Shown one piece after another: positions 39,121 to 49,999 of a stretch of 64,000 nt of DNA; positions within the stretch are counted from its first letter, which is position 1, and the number at the start of each line of letters is the position of its first letter. Made by a program: the position numbers and the translations under genes. The stretch is from Cephalopachus bancanus (lineage: Eukaryota > Chordata > Mammalia > Primates > Tarsiidae), in assembly GCA_027257055.1 (NCBI GenBank), contig JAPVLO010000122.1, positions 2,046,001 to 2,110,000 on the forward strand, read 5' to 3'. Below the pieces are notes generated by a model. The model searched no databases, was not told the DNA's origin, and worked only from the letters and a program-made list of their open reading frames with translations.

Positions 39121-42100
39121 GCATAACTGCTACCTTCTTAGGGGTCCATACAGCATTCAACAGTTCGAGAATTTCTCTACCATACTTTATATCTCTGCCT
39201 CCTGAGTTGACCAGGCCCTTTTCCTTACATAGAGCCCTGTGTGCATAGAGAATGGTGAAGGCATATTTAGAGTCAGTGTATATATTAACATTTAGCCTTG
39301 TCGCCAGCTGGAGAGCTCAGGTGAGTGCAATTTATTCTATCTTTTGTGTGGAGGTCCCTTTGGGCAGAAGATTTGCCTCAATGGTGGAGTGCCATTGTAG
39401 TAACAGAGTACCCTGCAAACCATTCTCCTTCCCTTACAAAGCTGCTGCTGTCAGTGAAATATTCCACATCAGAGTCCCTGAGAGGCTGATCTGTTAAGTC
39501 AGGTTGACTGGAAAATACTTTATCCATGACCTTGATACTATTGTGACAGGGCTGACCTGGCTCAGTAGGCAGCATGGTGGCAGGGTTGAGAGTCCCCACC
39601 CACTTCTAAATGGATGCATGGACTCTCACACAACATTCCCTGATTGTTGACCATCTGAGCATTAGTTGGCAAGTATTGTCACTTATATTCCACTAATGTC
39701 AACATCGAGTGTGGTACTCGAACTGTTAGTTCTTGTCCCATAGGCAATTTGTCAGCCTCTGCTACTAGAAGGGCTATGGCAGCAAGTGCCCGTAGGCAAG
39801 GTGACCAGACTTGGGCAACAGTGTCAAGCTACTTGGAGAGACATGCTACTAGGCAATGCCAGGACCCCAGCATTTGGGTTAAGACTCCGACCACTATTCC
39901 AGTACATTTGTGTACATACAGGAAAACGGGCTTAGATCTGTTGGGGAGCCCCAGACTGGATGAGCTAACAAGGGCCTGCTTAATTTCCTCAAAGGCCTTT
40001 TGTTGTTCTTGTTCCCATAACAATGGCTCCCATTCTCCCCACTTTGTGGCTTCATAGAGAGACTTTGCCAGTATTGAGAAGTTAGGTATCCAAACTCTAC
40101 AAAACCCTGTGGCTCCAAGAAATTCACAAACCTGACGTCTGGTGGTTGGAATAGAGCAGAAGGTCTGTTTTCTTTCTGGGTCCAGCTGACACTACCCATG
40201 GGATAGATGAAAGCCAAGGTATTTTACCTTTTCTTGGCAGATTTGGGCCTTCTTCTTTGAAACTTCGTAGTCGACCTTCCAAAGGAGAATGAGGAGCTGC
40301 TGCATTCCTTCCATACAGTCCTCCCATGTTTGCCCAGCCAGCAACAGATCATTCAAGTGTTAGAGTAATGTACAGCCACACTGGTCTGCTGGGAAGGCCT
40401 CTAAGTCAGAGGCTAATGCAATGCCAAAAGTAGGGAACTTCTGAACCCCTGTGGCAGTCTAGTCCAAGTTAATTGGCCTTTATCTCCATTCTCGGGATTG
40501 CCTGAGCCCGCGGGTTCGAGACCCACCCGGGCAACTTGGCGAGACCTCATCTCTACAATAAATAAAAAATGAGCCGGGCATGGTAGCCCGTGCCTGTAGT
40601 TCCAGCTACTTGGAAGGCTGAGGCAGAAGGATCACCGGAGCCCAGCAAGTTGAGGCTGCGGTGGCCGGAAGTGGCCACTGCACTCCAGTCTGGGTGACAG
40701 AGTAAGACTCCAACTCAAAAAAAAAAGGGATTTTCCCATTGAAAAGCAAAAATCGGCTGACTCTGAGGACCCAAGCAAATACAAAAGAAAACTTCTTTGA
40801 GGTCTAAACAGGTAAAGAAGGCAGCTTCATTGGGGATAAGACTAAGGAGAGTGTAGGGGTTGGGGACCACTGAGTGTAAAGTAACAGTGACTTGGTTCAC
40901 TGCTCTTAAGTCTTGAACTGGCCGATAATCCTCCATTCCCAGTTTCTGAACTGGTAATAATAGCAGGTTGCAAGATGACTGACAGGGCCAGAGGATTCCA
41001 TATTTTAAAAATCTTTCCAGGTGTTTTTGGATCCCAACCAGTGCTTTGTGGGGAATGAAATACTGCTTCTGATGGGTGGGTTTGACTCCCAACTTTAATT
41101 CTATTATTATCGGGGGAATGTTCCAGGCCAATATAGGGGGATTATCTTCAGCCCATACCCTAGGTACCTTAAAAGGGAATTCAGGCTCCTGTTGGGGCTC
41201 CTCTATGAGACTATAAAGTCACCATTCTTCTCCTCAGGGATCTGTAAGAATCATGATTTTTGCCTCAGGACTTCTTAAGGCTAAAGTGCCCTGGCTGTCA
41301 GAGTGAAAGGTTATTTGGGCTTGCAGTTTCCCCAAGAGGTCCCAACCCATTAAGACCACTGGGCAATGTGGAAGGTATAAGAATTCATGGTCAACCTCAT
41401 GGCTCCCTAGATTGCATCATCAGGGCTGTAGAAAAGGGCAAAAAGCCCGGCCACCCATGGCCCCCACAATAGTGACCTGTCTTGGTGAGAGGGGGCCCAC
41501 TGGTTAGGTTACCACAGAATGCTCTGCCCCAATATCTACCATGAAATCAAGGGGCTGGCCCCCCATAGTCATTTGGACCATAGTCTCCCAGGGGCCTAGC
41601 AAAATGGAGCCTGGTCTGTCCTAGTCTTCCCCATAGTTTTCCATAGTGGCTAGGACAATAAAATTATTATCAGGGGCCATATATGGTTGGGGTGCAGACT
41701 GGTATTGTCCAAATCACTTGGCCTCTTCCTCTTCCCTGGGGTCTGGATGGAAATCTTTCAGCTCTGGGCATTCATTTTTCCGGTACCCTTCTCAGAAACA
41801 ATGTGCACATTGGTTCTGCTCTAATCTTATCATCGGGCATGGTGGCCCGTTTTGCTGGCCTCGACCCTGGCTGCGACCTCAGCCTCATCCTGATGGGACA
41901 GCTCCCAGGGTGTGTCACTTCACCAAAGCAGCAAGCAAGTCTACCTCCTTTTTCATTTTCCAGTCGGTTTCCATCCGGGCCTCTTGGTCTTAGTTAACAA
42001 ACACCTTTGTCGTAACCTCTATCAGCTGGCTAGCATTCATCCCAGCAAAACCCTCCAACTTTGGTAACTTGCACCAGATGTCTCCCTGAGCCTGGCCGAC

Positions 42101-42760
42101 AAAGCTGTGTTTATCATTCACTGATTTTTGGCTTCCTTGGGGCTAAAGGGAGTGTAGAAGTGAAATGCCTCACATAGCCTCTCATAAAACTGGCTTGGGC
42201 TCTCTTCTAGGCCCTGGAGCACTTCTGAAATTTTGCTCTTATTCATAGCCTTTTTCCCTCCTTCTCTCATACCACCCAAAAGGGCTTCATGATAGTGCTC
42301 AAGCATTCAAAAGTCCTGACCATTATGAGGGTCCCATTGGGGGTGCATCTTGGGGAACTGATTCTGAGCATAGGCCTGAAAATTCATTGCCCCTTTGGGG
42401 GCATGCTCCTCTAACCATTTTAAGGCTCTCTGAGTAATTCAGTGGCATTCTTCAGTATAAAACAGGGTCAGGAGAAGCTGGTGGCAATCAGACCAAGTGG
42501 GCTTATGGGTCTGAATGATAGACTGCATCAGATTAATCATGATCTGAGATGTCTCAGAACATGAAGGAGTATGGTGTTTCCAGTTTAGGAGGTCAGTGGT
42601 AGTAAAGGGCTAATATACGAAGGTACACTGCTCCCCCCAGATTTGGCCATCTAGACTGTAATAAAGGGGTCCTCTTGTCTCTCTTAATGGCAGTTTTAGA
42701 ACCTCCTGACATCTGCAGGGATGAGGGTTGTTAGCAGGGTTTTCTTGATTCCTTTCTGCC
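39121..42760 (-). pseudogene. Broken gammaretrovirus-like provirus B: gag to RNase H
   Basis: Old class I endogenous retrovirus read on the - strand, with many stops and frameshifts. In 5' to 3' order: capsid-like gag (about 42750-41950, including the YERLCEAFHFYTPF region); a nucleocapsid zinc knuckle at about 41790-41830 with CAHC but a stop inside; protease at about 41520-41560, where the active-site triplet region reads VDIGAEH rather than DTGA; reverse transcriptase (41200-40200) with [13 protein letters not shown] and [12 protein letters not shown]; and RNase H (39600-39121) with YFTDSSSF and NIYTDSKYAF. The catalytic YVDD is replaced by HLND near 40349-40360. An Alu interrupts the reverse transcriptase. 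Integrase, env and a 3' LTR are missing. It cannot encode working proteins. Confidence 0.9.
40495..40728 (+). mobile_element. Alu SINE, 5'-truncated, in provirus B
   Basis: Starts inside the left arm (GGATTGCCTGAGCCCGCGGG) and ends in a poly(A) at about 40728. It separates two parts of the reverse transcriptase. Confidence 0.92.
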
Positions 42761-45700
42761 AGAGCATATGGGGCCTCAAATGTTATACTGGTGTCCCAGA
42801 TAGGAGACTTTGATCAAGCAGAGCTGTGCCTTTTTAGCTGATACCTGATAGCCCAAGTCTTGAAGGAGCTGTAACAGAGCTTTAGTCCCTTTTAAACAAG
42901 TTTCTAAGTCTGCCACCACAAGCAGGGGATCATCTCGTACTGGAGTAAAGTACATTCAGGGTACAAGGCATGGAACCCTGATAAGTCCTTTTGCAAGGAC
43001 TACCCCAAAAAATTCAGGGAGTTTTTGAACCCTTGTGGCAGCTGGGTCCAAGTCAGCTGACTGTTGTCCCCCAAGTCAGGATCTGTCCATTCAAAAGCCA
43101 AGAGGGGTTGACTGACAGGGGACAAGGAAATAGAGAAGAAGGCATCTTGTAAATCCAGCACAGTGTATACCCAATGTTGAGGGGGAAGCAGGTTGAGCAA
43201 TGTGTATGGGTTAGGAACAGTAGGATGAATTGTCTCAACCTGCTTATTGACCTCCCTTAAGTCCTGAACTGGTCGATAGTCAGAAGTTCCTGGTGATTGT
43301 ACTGGCAAGAAAGGAGTGTTCCACGCTGACTTGCATGGGGTTAAACTATTAGCTGCTAAGAGTCTTTTAATGAGTGGAGCAATTCTTTTTGGGCCTGTAA
43401 ACTCATAGGTATTGATGAATGTGAACAGGGTGGCTGTGGCAAACAGACTCACCATGACCAGAGGGTGATTCTTTGCCAATCCTGGCAGGTTGGTCTCCAC
43501 CCAGACTGAAGGAAACTCCTGCTGTAACTGTAGAAGTAAGCTTGATGAGACATTCTCAGAATGTCTCATAAGAAGTTAGAGGTATTCTTCAGAAAGCAGA
43601 ACAGTTAAAAGCATCTGATAGGCAGTGGGAACAAACATTCAGTTTTGTCAGGTGAAAATACAATGGTAGCTCTTAACTTTCGAAGCAAATCCTGGTTCAT
43701 GAGAGGGAACAGGAAGTCTGGAGCTATGAAGGATGAGTGGGTGCCCTGTTTTTGTTCTAAATCAACAGTTCAATTAGAAGTAAATTTGCAGTTGCCCCCG
43801 TTGCCCCCGAACTAAGATTTGTTTGCTTGATATAGGTCCCAATGGTGACTTTAGGACCAGCAGTTCTGCCCCGGTGTCCACCAAAAGTTGGACTGGATGC
43901 CCCCCAATAGCAGCGGTTACCACGGGCTCTTGGGAGCCTAAGGAAAAAGAGTTCTGGCCTCCTCAGTCCAAGTCATTTTCAGTTGCCCCAGCAGAGGGCA
44001 GAACCAAGACTGACTTGGGGTCATCTGCTTTTGGGCAACAGTGAAAATTCTTTTTCCAGTGACTGAATTCTCTGCAATATGCACACTGATTCTTAACTAA
44101 TGGGGGATACTCAGTTCCCTTCTGCTCTTTCTTAGTTTCCCCTTTTCTCTGGCATGGCAGTTTCGAGTCAGGTTGGGTAGCTTGGAGGGCAACTACCAAT
44201 ATTCTCTCCTGATGTCTGGCTGTTTTATCAGCCTCTCATGTCATCTGTTTCTGTTTATCAGTGTCATGGTTATTAAAAGCCTTTTGGGATACTTCAAGTA
44301 GTTGAGAAATATTCATTCCTGCAAAGTTCTCAAGCTTTTGCAACTTTTTTCAGATGTCCGGAGCCACTTGAGCCACAAATACCAAATTGATAGCACGAGC
44401 ATTCTCAGGGGCCGAGGGATCGGACGGGGTATAAGTATGAAAGCCACCTGAAGGCATTCAAGAAATGCCCCTGGAGAATCCTTGGAACCCCGGAGAATCT
44501 TGGTAGTTTTAGAAAAATTGATAGGTTTCTGGGCTGCTCCCCTCAAACCAGCTAATAGAGTCCAGTGATAGGCATCTAATGTCCTGGACCCCGCTGAAGT
44601 GTTAGGGTCCCAATCTGGGTGAGAAGGGGAAAATACCTCATCTAACATGTCCTGACTGTCTTCCTGTATGCCCACAGTTGAGGCTAGAATAGACTTTTTA
44701 GCCTCAGCTCTAATGCGCTCTTGCTCCTCAAAGGTAAATAGAGTCAAAAGGAGTTGTTAGCAATCATTCCAAGTGGGGTGATGGGCGCACATGACTGATT
44801 CCATTGGAGAAGTCAGAACCTGAGGCTTATCTGAGAATGACAGATTTTGGTATTTCCAATTGTACAAATCAGAGATAGAAAAAGGAGCATATACCAAGAA
44901 GGGCTGCTCAGACTGATCTGCCCCCTGAAGAGGAGGAACTTCCCAGAGGGGAAGGAGAGGGGCTGGATTGGTCTAAGATCAGAGACGGGTAGTCAAAGGC
45001 AGAGAAGGCAAAGGGGAGGTGGAAGAGGTGATGATAGGTGAAGAAACCTGAGGATTATAAGGTGGAGGATTAAAGTTAAGAGATAACCGGGTCCACAAGG
45101 GGATCTTCAGTAGAAAGGGGAAAAACAGTATACAATCCAATGGAAGTGGGAGTTGGGGAGAATGGAAAGGAGGGATACAGGCCAGAGGTTTAGAAATAAG
45201 GATGCGACTGGGGGTTTCAAGGGAGCATGCCTTTAACCATGGGAGTAGATTTAGGGAAACTGGTCATGGTGACCAGGAGTCCCTGTGATGACCTTCCAAA
45301 TGGACTCAGTGACATGAACATCCAGAGACCCTGTGGAGGGTCATCCAACATTAAACGAAGGCCAGTCAACTTTGCAGAGGGTCTGGAGCCTGTCTTTTGA
45401 AAGGTGGACACTGTAGTCCTCAGCAAATCAAACAGAGAAATTCTTTATCATGCAGTCCAGAGGACTAGAGGGTATAGAAGTCTGAGACTCCATGTTGTTA
45501 AAAACCAGTAAAGGCAAATCAACACTGAAATCAGAAATCGAACTGGGACTTTATTCAGCCAACATCTTGGCTTAATGAATAGTGTCCAAGGGATGGCCTT
45601 GTCAGGCTATGACTCCCTTAAACAAAATTATGACCATAAACAGAACAGATTCTTACCTCCTAGGAGAGTACAGAGAGACTCAGATTCTTTTGAGACAATG

Positions 45701-45840
45701 GGAAGCCAGCAGTCATTCCAACTCCCTCCATGCCAGATGAGAGCTCACAGGGCCCTGGAACATCTCAGAGAGCGCCTCCCCTATAACTTCTCCACCAAGC
45801 CGGGGAGAGCTGGAGTGAGGCCGCTTCCCAAGGTTGGCGG
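42761..45840 (-). pseudogene. Broken gammaretrovirus-like provirus A: gag to mid reverse transcriptase
   Basis: Second class I proviral body on the - strand, directly upstream of provirus B. Matrix begins at an ATG at about 45493 and reads, with breaks, VDWPSFNVGWP and VITGTPGHHDQFP. Capsid follows (about 44750-44310). Nucleocapsid near 44065-44105 has CAYCREFSHWKKNF, so the last Cys of the CCHC knuckle is lost. Protease keeps LLVDTGAE at about 43860-43880. Reverse transcriptase (43570-42790) has [27 protein letters not shown] and DLQDAFF; the YVDD region near 42925-42940 is out of frame. The frame ends near LGHQY at about 42790, where gag of provirus B takes over. No integrase or env. The leader between the primer site and gag is at 45500-45840. 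Confidence 0.9.
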
Positions 45841-45858
45841 ATCTCTCTGGGGCCTCCA
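45841..45858 (-). other. Candidate tRNA-Thr primer binding site (provirus A)
   Basis: On the - strand it reads TGGAGGCCCCAGAGAGAT. The first 11 bases fit the 3' end of tRNA-Thr (CGT) exactly, and about 14 of 18 agree. It sits right after the LTR, where a primer site should be. Confidence 0.55.
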
Positions 45859-46560
45859 AAAGTTATAGCCAGACCACAAGAAAGGAGTTGCCAACACTCA
45901 GAGAGTTGAATTTGAGTCCTTTATTAGCCAGCAGTTGAGAGCAGGCTAGTGCCACAAAGAACTCTCGACACTGAACAGAGTAAGCGGGGGGTTTATAAAG
46001 GCAAAAACCACAAAAACCGTATGGTTATGATTACATTTCTTGGAAGATCATTTGGATTTGATTGTGCAAGGGTACAGATAGCTATGGAATTTGCGATTAG
46101 GGAGTTTCCAAGTACCAAGGGTGAACAAGGGTGTGGGCTTATGATTACAGGAAGGTTACACAGGGGGGTCATCTCTGGGTATGAACAACTAAGATGGAGA
46201 ATCTGTTACAAAATGGAGTTACTTATGTTAAGCAAGCTATTACAGGCTATTACTGGTTTTACAGATAGATATTTCACTGTAATTCCCTGAATATCCCTTT
46301 TTGAAATTCTTTACCATGCTCTCTAGGGGAGTAAGCTTGCTTGGTTTTCCACCCATTTCCACCCACTAAAAGACAACAATCACACACAAGACGGGAAGGA
46401 ATGGGGAGGGTAAGAGGGTTGGGCATTTGCCTCGCCCATTTCCAGCCATACCCCTCATGGGGATATTTCAGATACCTTCTGGCAATAGGTGAGTCAGTAT
46501 AAACCCTCAACCAGGTTTCAACCCAGGATGCCATACTCCCACTACAGGAGATATTTCAGG
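45859..46560 (-). repeat. 5' LTR of provirus A
   Basis: Read on the - strand, it has a TATAAA box (45992-45997) and, about 70 bp on, an AATAAA (45920-45925) followed by a short U5 up to the primer site. U3 extends to the right. The outer edge is uncertain. Confidence 0.7.
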
Positions 46561-47121
46561 GGACTTCTGGGCAATAGGCGAGTTGGTATAATCCCCCGAC
46601 CAGGTATTGGTCCCACTGCAGGACTTACACCCACCATTTAGCCATATGAGGGTCACCACCGGCCCCCAAATCTACTTCCATCATTTAGCCATGTGAAGGT
46701 CACCACTGGAACCAAATCAGGGTTATTGCACTCGCTTTGCCACCAGGTGACGGCTCGTTCATTCGCATTCACACAACGTCTCCAACCCACCGCCCAGTGC
46801 CTTAGAGTTATGGTTTCGTCCCTCCTGTGGGATTACTTGGGCAACTCTAGAAGGTGATCAGGCTCCCCTTCTACCTCTTAGGGGCTGGTCTGCCAAATTG
46901 AACCTCGGCTCTTACCAATGTGATGAGCGACACTTCCCTGACTGATTCCTGGGCCTCACTGGGTTCCATTGTGCTCCTGAGGTCCTTACCCCAGCACGCC
47001 AGAGGGCTAGTCCCCCACAGATTAAACAGTCTGCTGGTGCCAAACGAGGTGACCTCTTCTGGCATCCCAGGGGTCATATGCCAGTGACAAGGGAGGTGGA
47101 AACACCATCTCCACCTCTCTG
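46561..47121 (-). other. Leader or U3 sequence between the two LTRs
   Basis: Probably the untranslated leader of the element whose primer site is at 47122-47139, with part of the neighbouring U3 at its left end. Contains repeated motifs (see 46463-46712). The 108-residue frame here has no known match. Confidence 0.4.
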
Positions 47122-47139
47122 TTCCTGGCCAATGCACCA
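47122..47139 (-). other. tRNA-Gly primer binding site
   Basis: On the - strand it reads TGGTGCATTGGCCAGGAA, matching the complement of the tRNA-Gly (GCC) 3' end with CCA at 17 of 18 positions. It lies four bases from a TG/CA-type LTR edge at 47144. Confidence 0.85.
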
Positions 47140-47514
47140 GAAATGTAGTAGGAATTGGCCGTAGAGACACCAAGGTGTCTTTGCCAGGAAACAGCATTTA
47201 TTTGTGCCGGCACAGCTCAGCGGATTCACATCCAAAGATTGAGCCCCAAACACAGTGAGGCACTGCCTTATATACATTTTAATTTCTTTGTCTCCCATAC
47301 AAGGCAGCAGTTTAGCATTATTCATTTGATTGATATTTTGTAGCTCGGGGCTACAGTAACATTACATGTTACACACTGATTGACTTTACATGATTATTTA
47401 ATTTGCATGTCCTATGAGCTGATTGGCTTACAAAATCACTATCTTGATTGGATTTTGCCAAAAGTTTGAACATGTAACCCACCAAAGTGAAAAGCTCTTG
47501 AAAGGAGTAGCACA

Positions 47515-47818
47515 GGCCAGGTGCAGTGGCTCATGCCTATAATCCCAGCACTTTGGGAGGCCAAGGTGAGAGGACTGTCTGAACCCAGGGGTTTGAGACC
47601 AGCCTGGGCAATTTAGTGAGACCTCATCTCTACAACAAATCAAAAAGAAAAAATTAGCTGGGCGTGGTGGCATATGCCTGTGGTTCCAGCTACTTGGAAG
47701 GCTGAGACAGAAGGATCACCTGAGCCCAGCAGGTCAAGGCTGCAGTGGCCGGAAGTGTGCCACTGTCCTCCAGCCTGTGTGACAGAGTGAGACTCCTATT
47801 CAAAAATAAAAAATAAAA
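47515..47818 (+). mobile_element. Alu SINE in the LTR U3 (first)
   Basis: Full dimeric Alu (GGCCAGGTGCAGTGGCTCAT). The flank GAAAGGAGTAGCACA before it returns as GAAAGAAGTATCACA after it. Confidence 0.92.
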
Positions 47819-47837
47819 AGAAAGAAGTATCACAAAG

Positions 47838-48095
47838 AGGCCAGGGAGGCTGAGGTGAGTGAATTGCCTGAGCCTGTGGGTACGAGACCAATCCGGGCAA
47901 CTTGGTGAGACCTTGTCTCCACAATAAATCAAAAATTAGCCGGATGTGGTAGCACATGACTGTAGTCCCAGCTACTTGGAAGGCTGAGGCAGAAGGATCG
48001 CCGGAGCCCAGTGAGTTGATGCTGGGATGGCTGTGAGCATGCCATGGCACTCCAGCCTGAGTGACAGAGTGAGACTCCAACTCAAAAAAAAAAAA
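47838..48095 (+). mobile_element. Alu SINE, 5'-truncated (second)
   Basis: Starts GAGGCCAGGGAGGCTGAGGT and ends in a poly(A). It is followed by a third copy of the target, GAAGTAGCACA. Confidence 0.9.
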
Positions 48096-48205
48096 AGAAG
48101 TAGCACAAAAAACCAGGAAGTAACTTAGGCAATACAAGAAATGAGAAGTAACTTATATAAAAAACAAGAAGTAACATATTTTTCTTTTTTCCTGATTTCT
48201 GCCTC

Positions 48206-48271
48206 TGCATTCCTGCTTCTGCAGAGGAACCCCTGCTTTGCATTTCTGTTTTTGCAGAGGGGCCCCTGCCT
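48206..48271. repeat. 33-bp tandem direct repeat
   Basis: Two diverged units (48206-48238 and 48239-48271) each contain TGCAT(T/C)(C/T)TG...GCAGAGG..CCCCTGC. Possibly U3 enhancer-type repeats. Confidence 0.75.
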
Positions 48272-48515
48272 CATTAACAGACTTAAAGGAACTCAACAAG
48301 GAATAGTGAAGACCAGGGACAAGCAACAACAGGAAGCCAATACTACTCAGGCCTGTAGAAATGAGGCAGGGTAGCTTGCACAGATTAGACATAGATAGAT
48401 ACATTGTCAATAGGTAGGTTTTTGGAAGGGTTCAGGCATTTTAAAAAATTACACTTTACTGTAGGCCAAGCTGGTGATCTACCATAACCTTGACAAATCA
48501 AAAGAAAACTCCATT

Positions 48516-48762
48516 ATTGGGAGGCCGAGGTGAGGGGGTTGCCTGAGACAACGGGTTGGAGAACAGCCTGGGCAACGTGGGGAGATATCATCTCTACAAT
48601 AAATCAAAAAATTAGCCAGACATGGTGGCGTGCACCTATAGTTCCAACTACTTGGAAGACTGAGGTGGAAGAGCCCAGTAGATTGATGCTGGGGTGGCTG
48701 TGAGCATGCTACTACACCCCAGCCTGGGCAACAGAGTGAGATTCCAACTCAAAAAAAAAAAG
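48516..48762 (+). mobile_element. Alu SINE, 5'-truncated
   Basis: Starts at TTGGGAGGCCGAGGTGAGGG. AGAAAACTCCAT occurs on both sides (about 48503 and 48764). Confidence 0.92.
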
Positions 48763-48779
48763 AAAAGAAAACTCCATCA

Positions 48780-49300
48780 GATGCAAGACTGGGACAGCTC
48801 AACTTTTCAATTTATGGTTTAGCATAAAATCCCTAAGAAACTTTCAGTTTCCCTGTTGAAGGCAGGTGGAAGGCCAAAGACCACCCCTTAACTGACCAAA
48901 GTCATAGGAATGATAATAAGATCACCTTTTAGCTAACAAACTTGTGAATTAGAAATGTCTGGCAGATCTCCAGCAAAAAACAATGTGGTCAAGAAAAGAT
49001 TCCACCCTTGTCCCCTGCCATCAGGAGCCCAGAGATTTAATCTCTCAGGAGCCACAGTTATATGGACTCTACCTATTAGCATATCAATAACCAGATAGCA
49101 TATCAAGTTTGGAATTGAGAGCGAAAGCATGGTTTTTCTGCTTTGAAAAATTTGCCCATGGCAGATCTTTCTGCCATGAATCTTCCTTCTTCCTTCTTCT
49201 CTTTTTCTCACTAATAAACTTTGCTTGAAAACTTTGCTGGCCTCTCTAAAATTCACTTTAGAAACTAACCAAAGAATCCTCGGGTTTTGTACTCCACCCC
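48780..49300 (+). repeat. LTR-like sequence, + strand
   Basis: U3-like run, then CTAATAAACTTTGC (AATAAA at about 49213) with a T/C-rich R/U5-like stretch. It resembles a class I LTR, but the family is not recognised. Confidence 0.45.
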
Positions 49301-49960
49301 ATCCGGCATCAGAAGCAAGGGGGAATAGTGTCGCTGAACCCCTTGAGAGCTCTAGCTGCAGAAGAGGGGGCACTTGAAAGTCGTGTAGCAAACAGGAATG
49401 CAACTACCGCAAAACCATGACTGAACAAGGGGGTATAGTGAGATAAATAAGTCAACCTATCTTTCTTCCTACCCTCTAATCCCCTGTCAGCGCCACCCAT
49501 CAGCCAAACCCAATAGGAAGCCAGAAAACAAGGAGAGCCAGATGACACAGTCTGCAGAAGTCAGCCTCCCAGGACAAAAGGCAAGGCAAAGGGTGGAAAA
49601 TGGAGGGATAAACAGAGAGGAACTGACATGCAGTCAACGTCTGGAAGTTAAAAAATGGTTCCCTTATCTAACAAAGCAAAACACTGTGTACAATTTATTA
49701 CCACTTTGTGTTAGATTACTTGACTTCTGCATGCACCAGAACATTTGTTGCATTTGTTCAATGGACAGATGGCATCCCGGGCACCCAATACCTCATTTCC
49801 GAATGGATGGGGTTTGGATTTTCTTTCCCCATCCCTTCACAGCCTGTCTCTTTACATTCTACATTTCTGTTGAGGACAAAAACATCTGCATCAACATGTT
49901 CTAGAATCACAGGTTTTTAGGAAGGCCATCTTGTTAAATGCCCCCTCCAATTCCCCATCC
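49301..49960. other. Possible retroviral leader or unique DNA
   Basis: Follows the LTR-like piece. Frames up to 156 residues on either strand show no recognisable retroviral or cellular domain. Confidence 0.3.
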
Positions 49961-49999
49961 CACATTAGGAATCACTTAGCATTGCTGACAGGTTAGTGA

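Larger units (their letters stand above)
47144..48480 (-). repeat. LTR of a tRNA-Gly provirus, split by Alus
   Basis: The - strand has a TATATAAG box (47267-47274), AATAAA (47197-47202) and an LTR edge at 47144 next to the primer site. U3 is interrupted by two Alus from 47515 and seems to continue at 48096. Its outer limit is unclear, and the right part could be another element. Confidence 0.6.
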
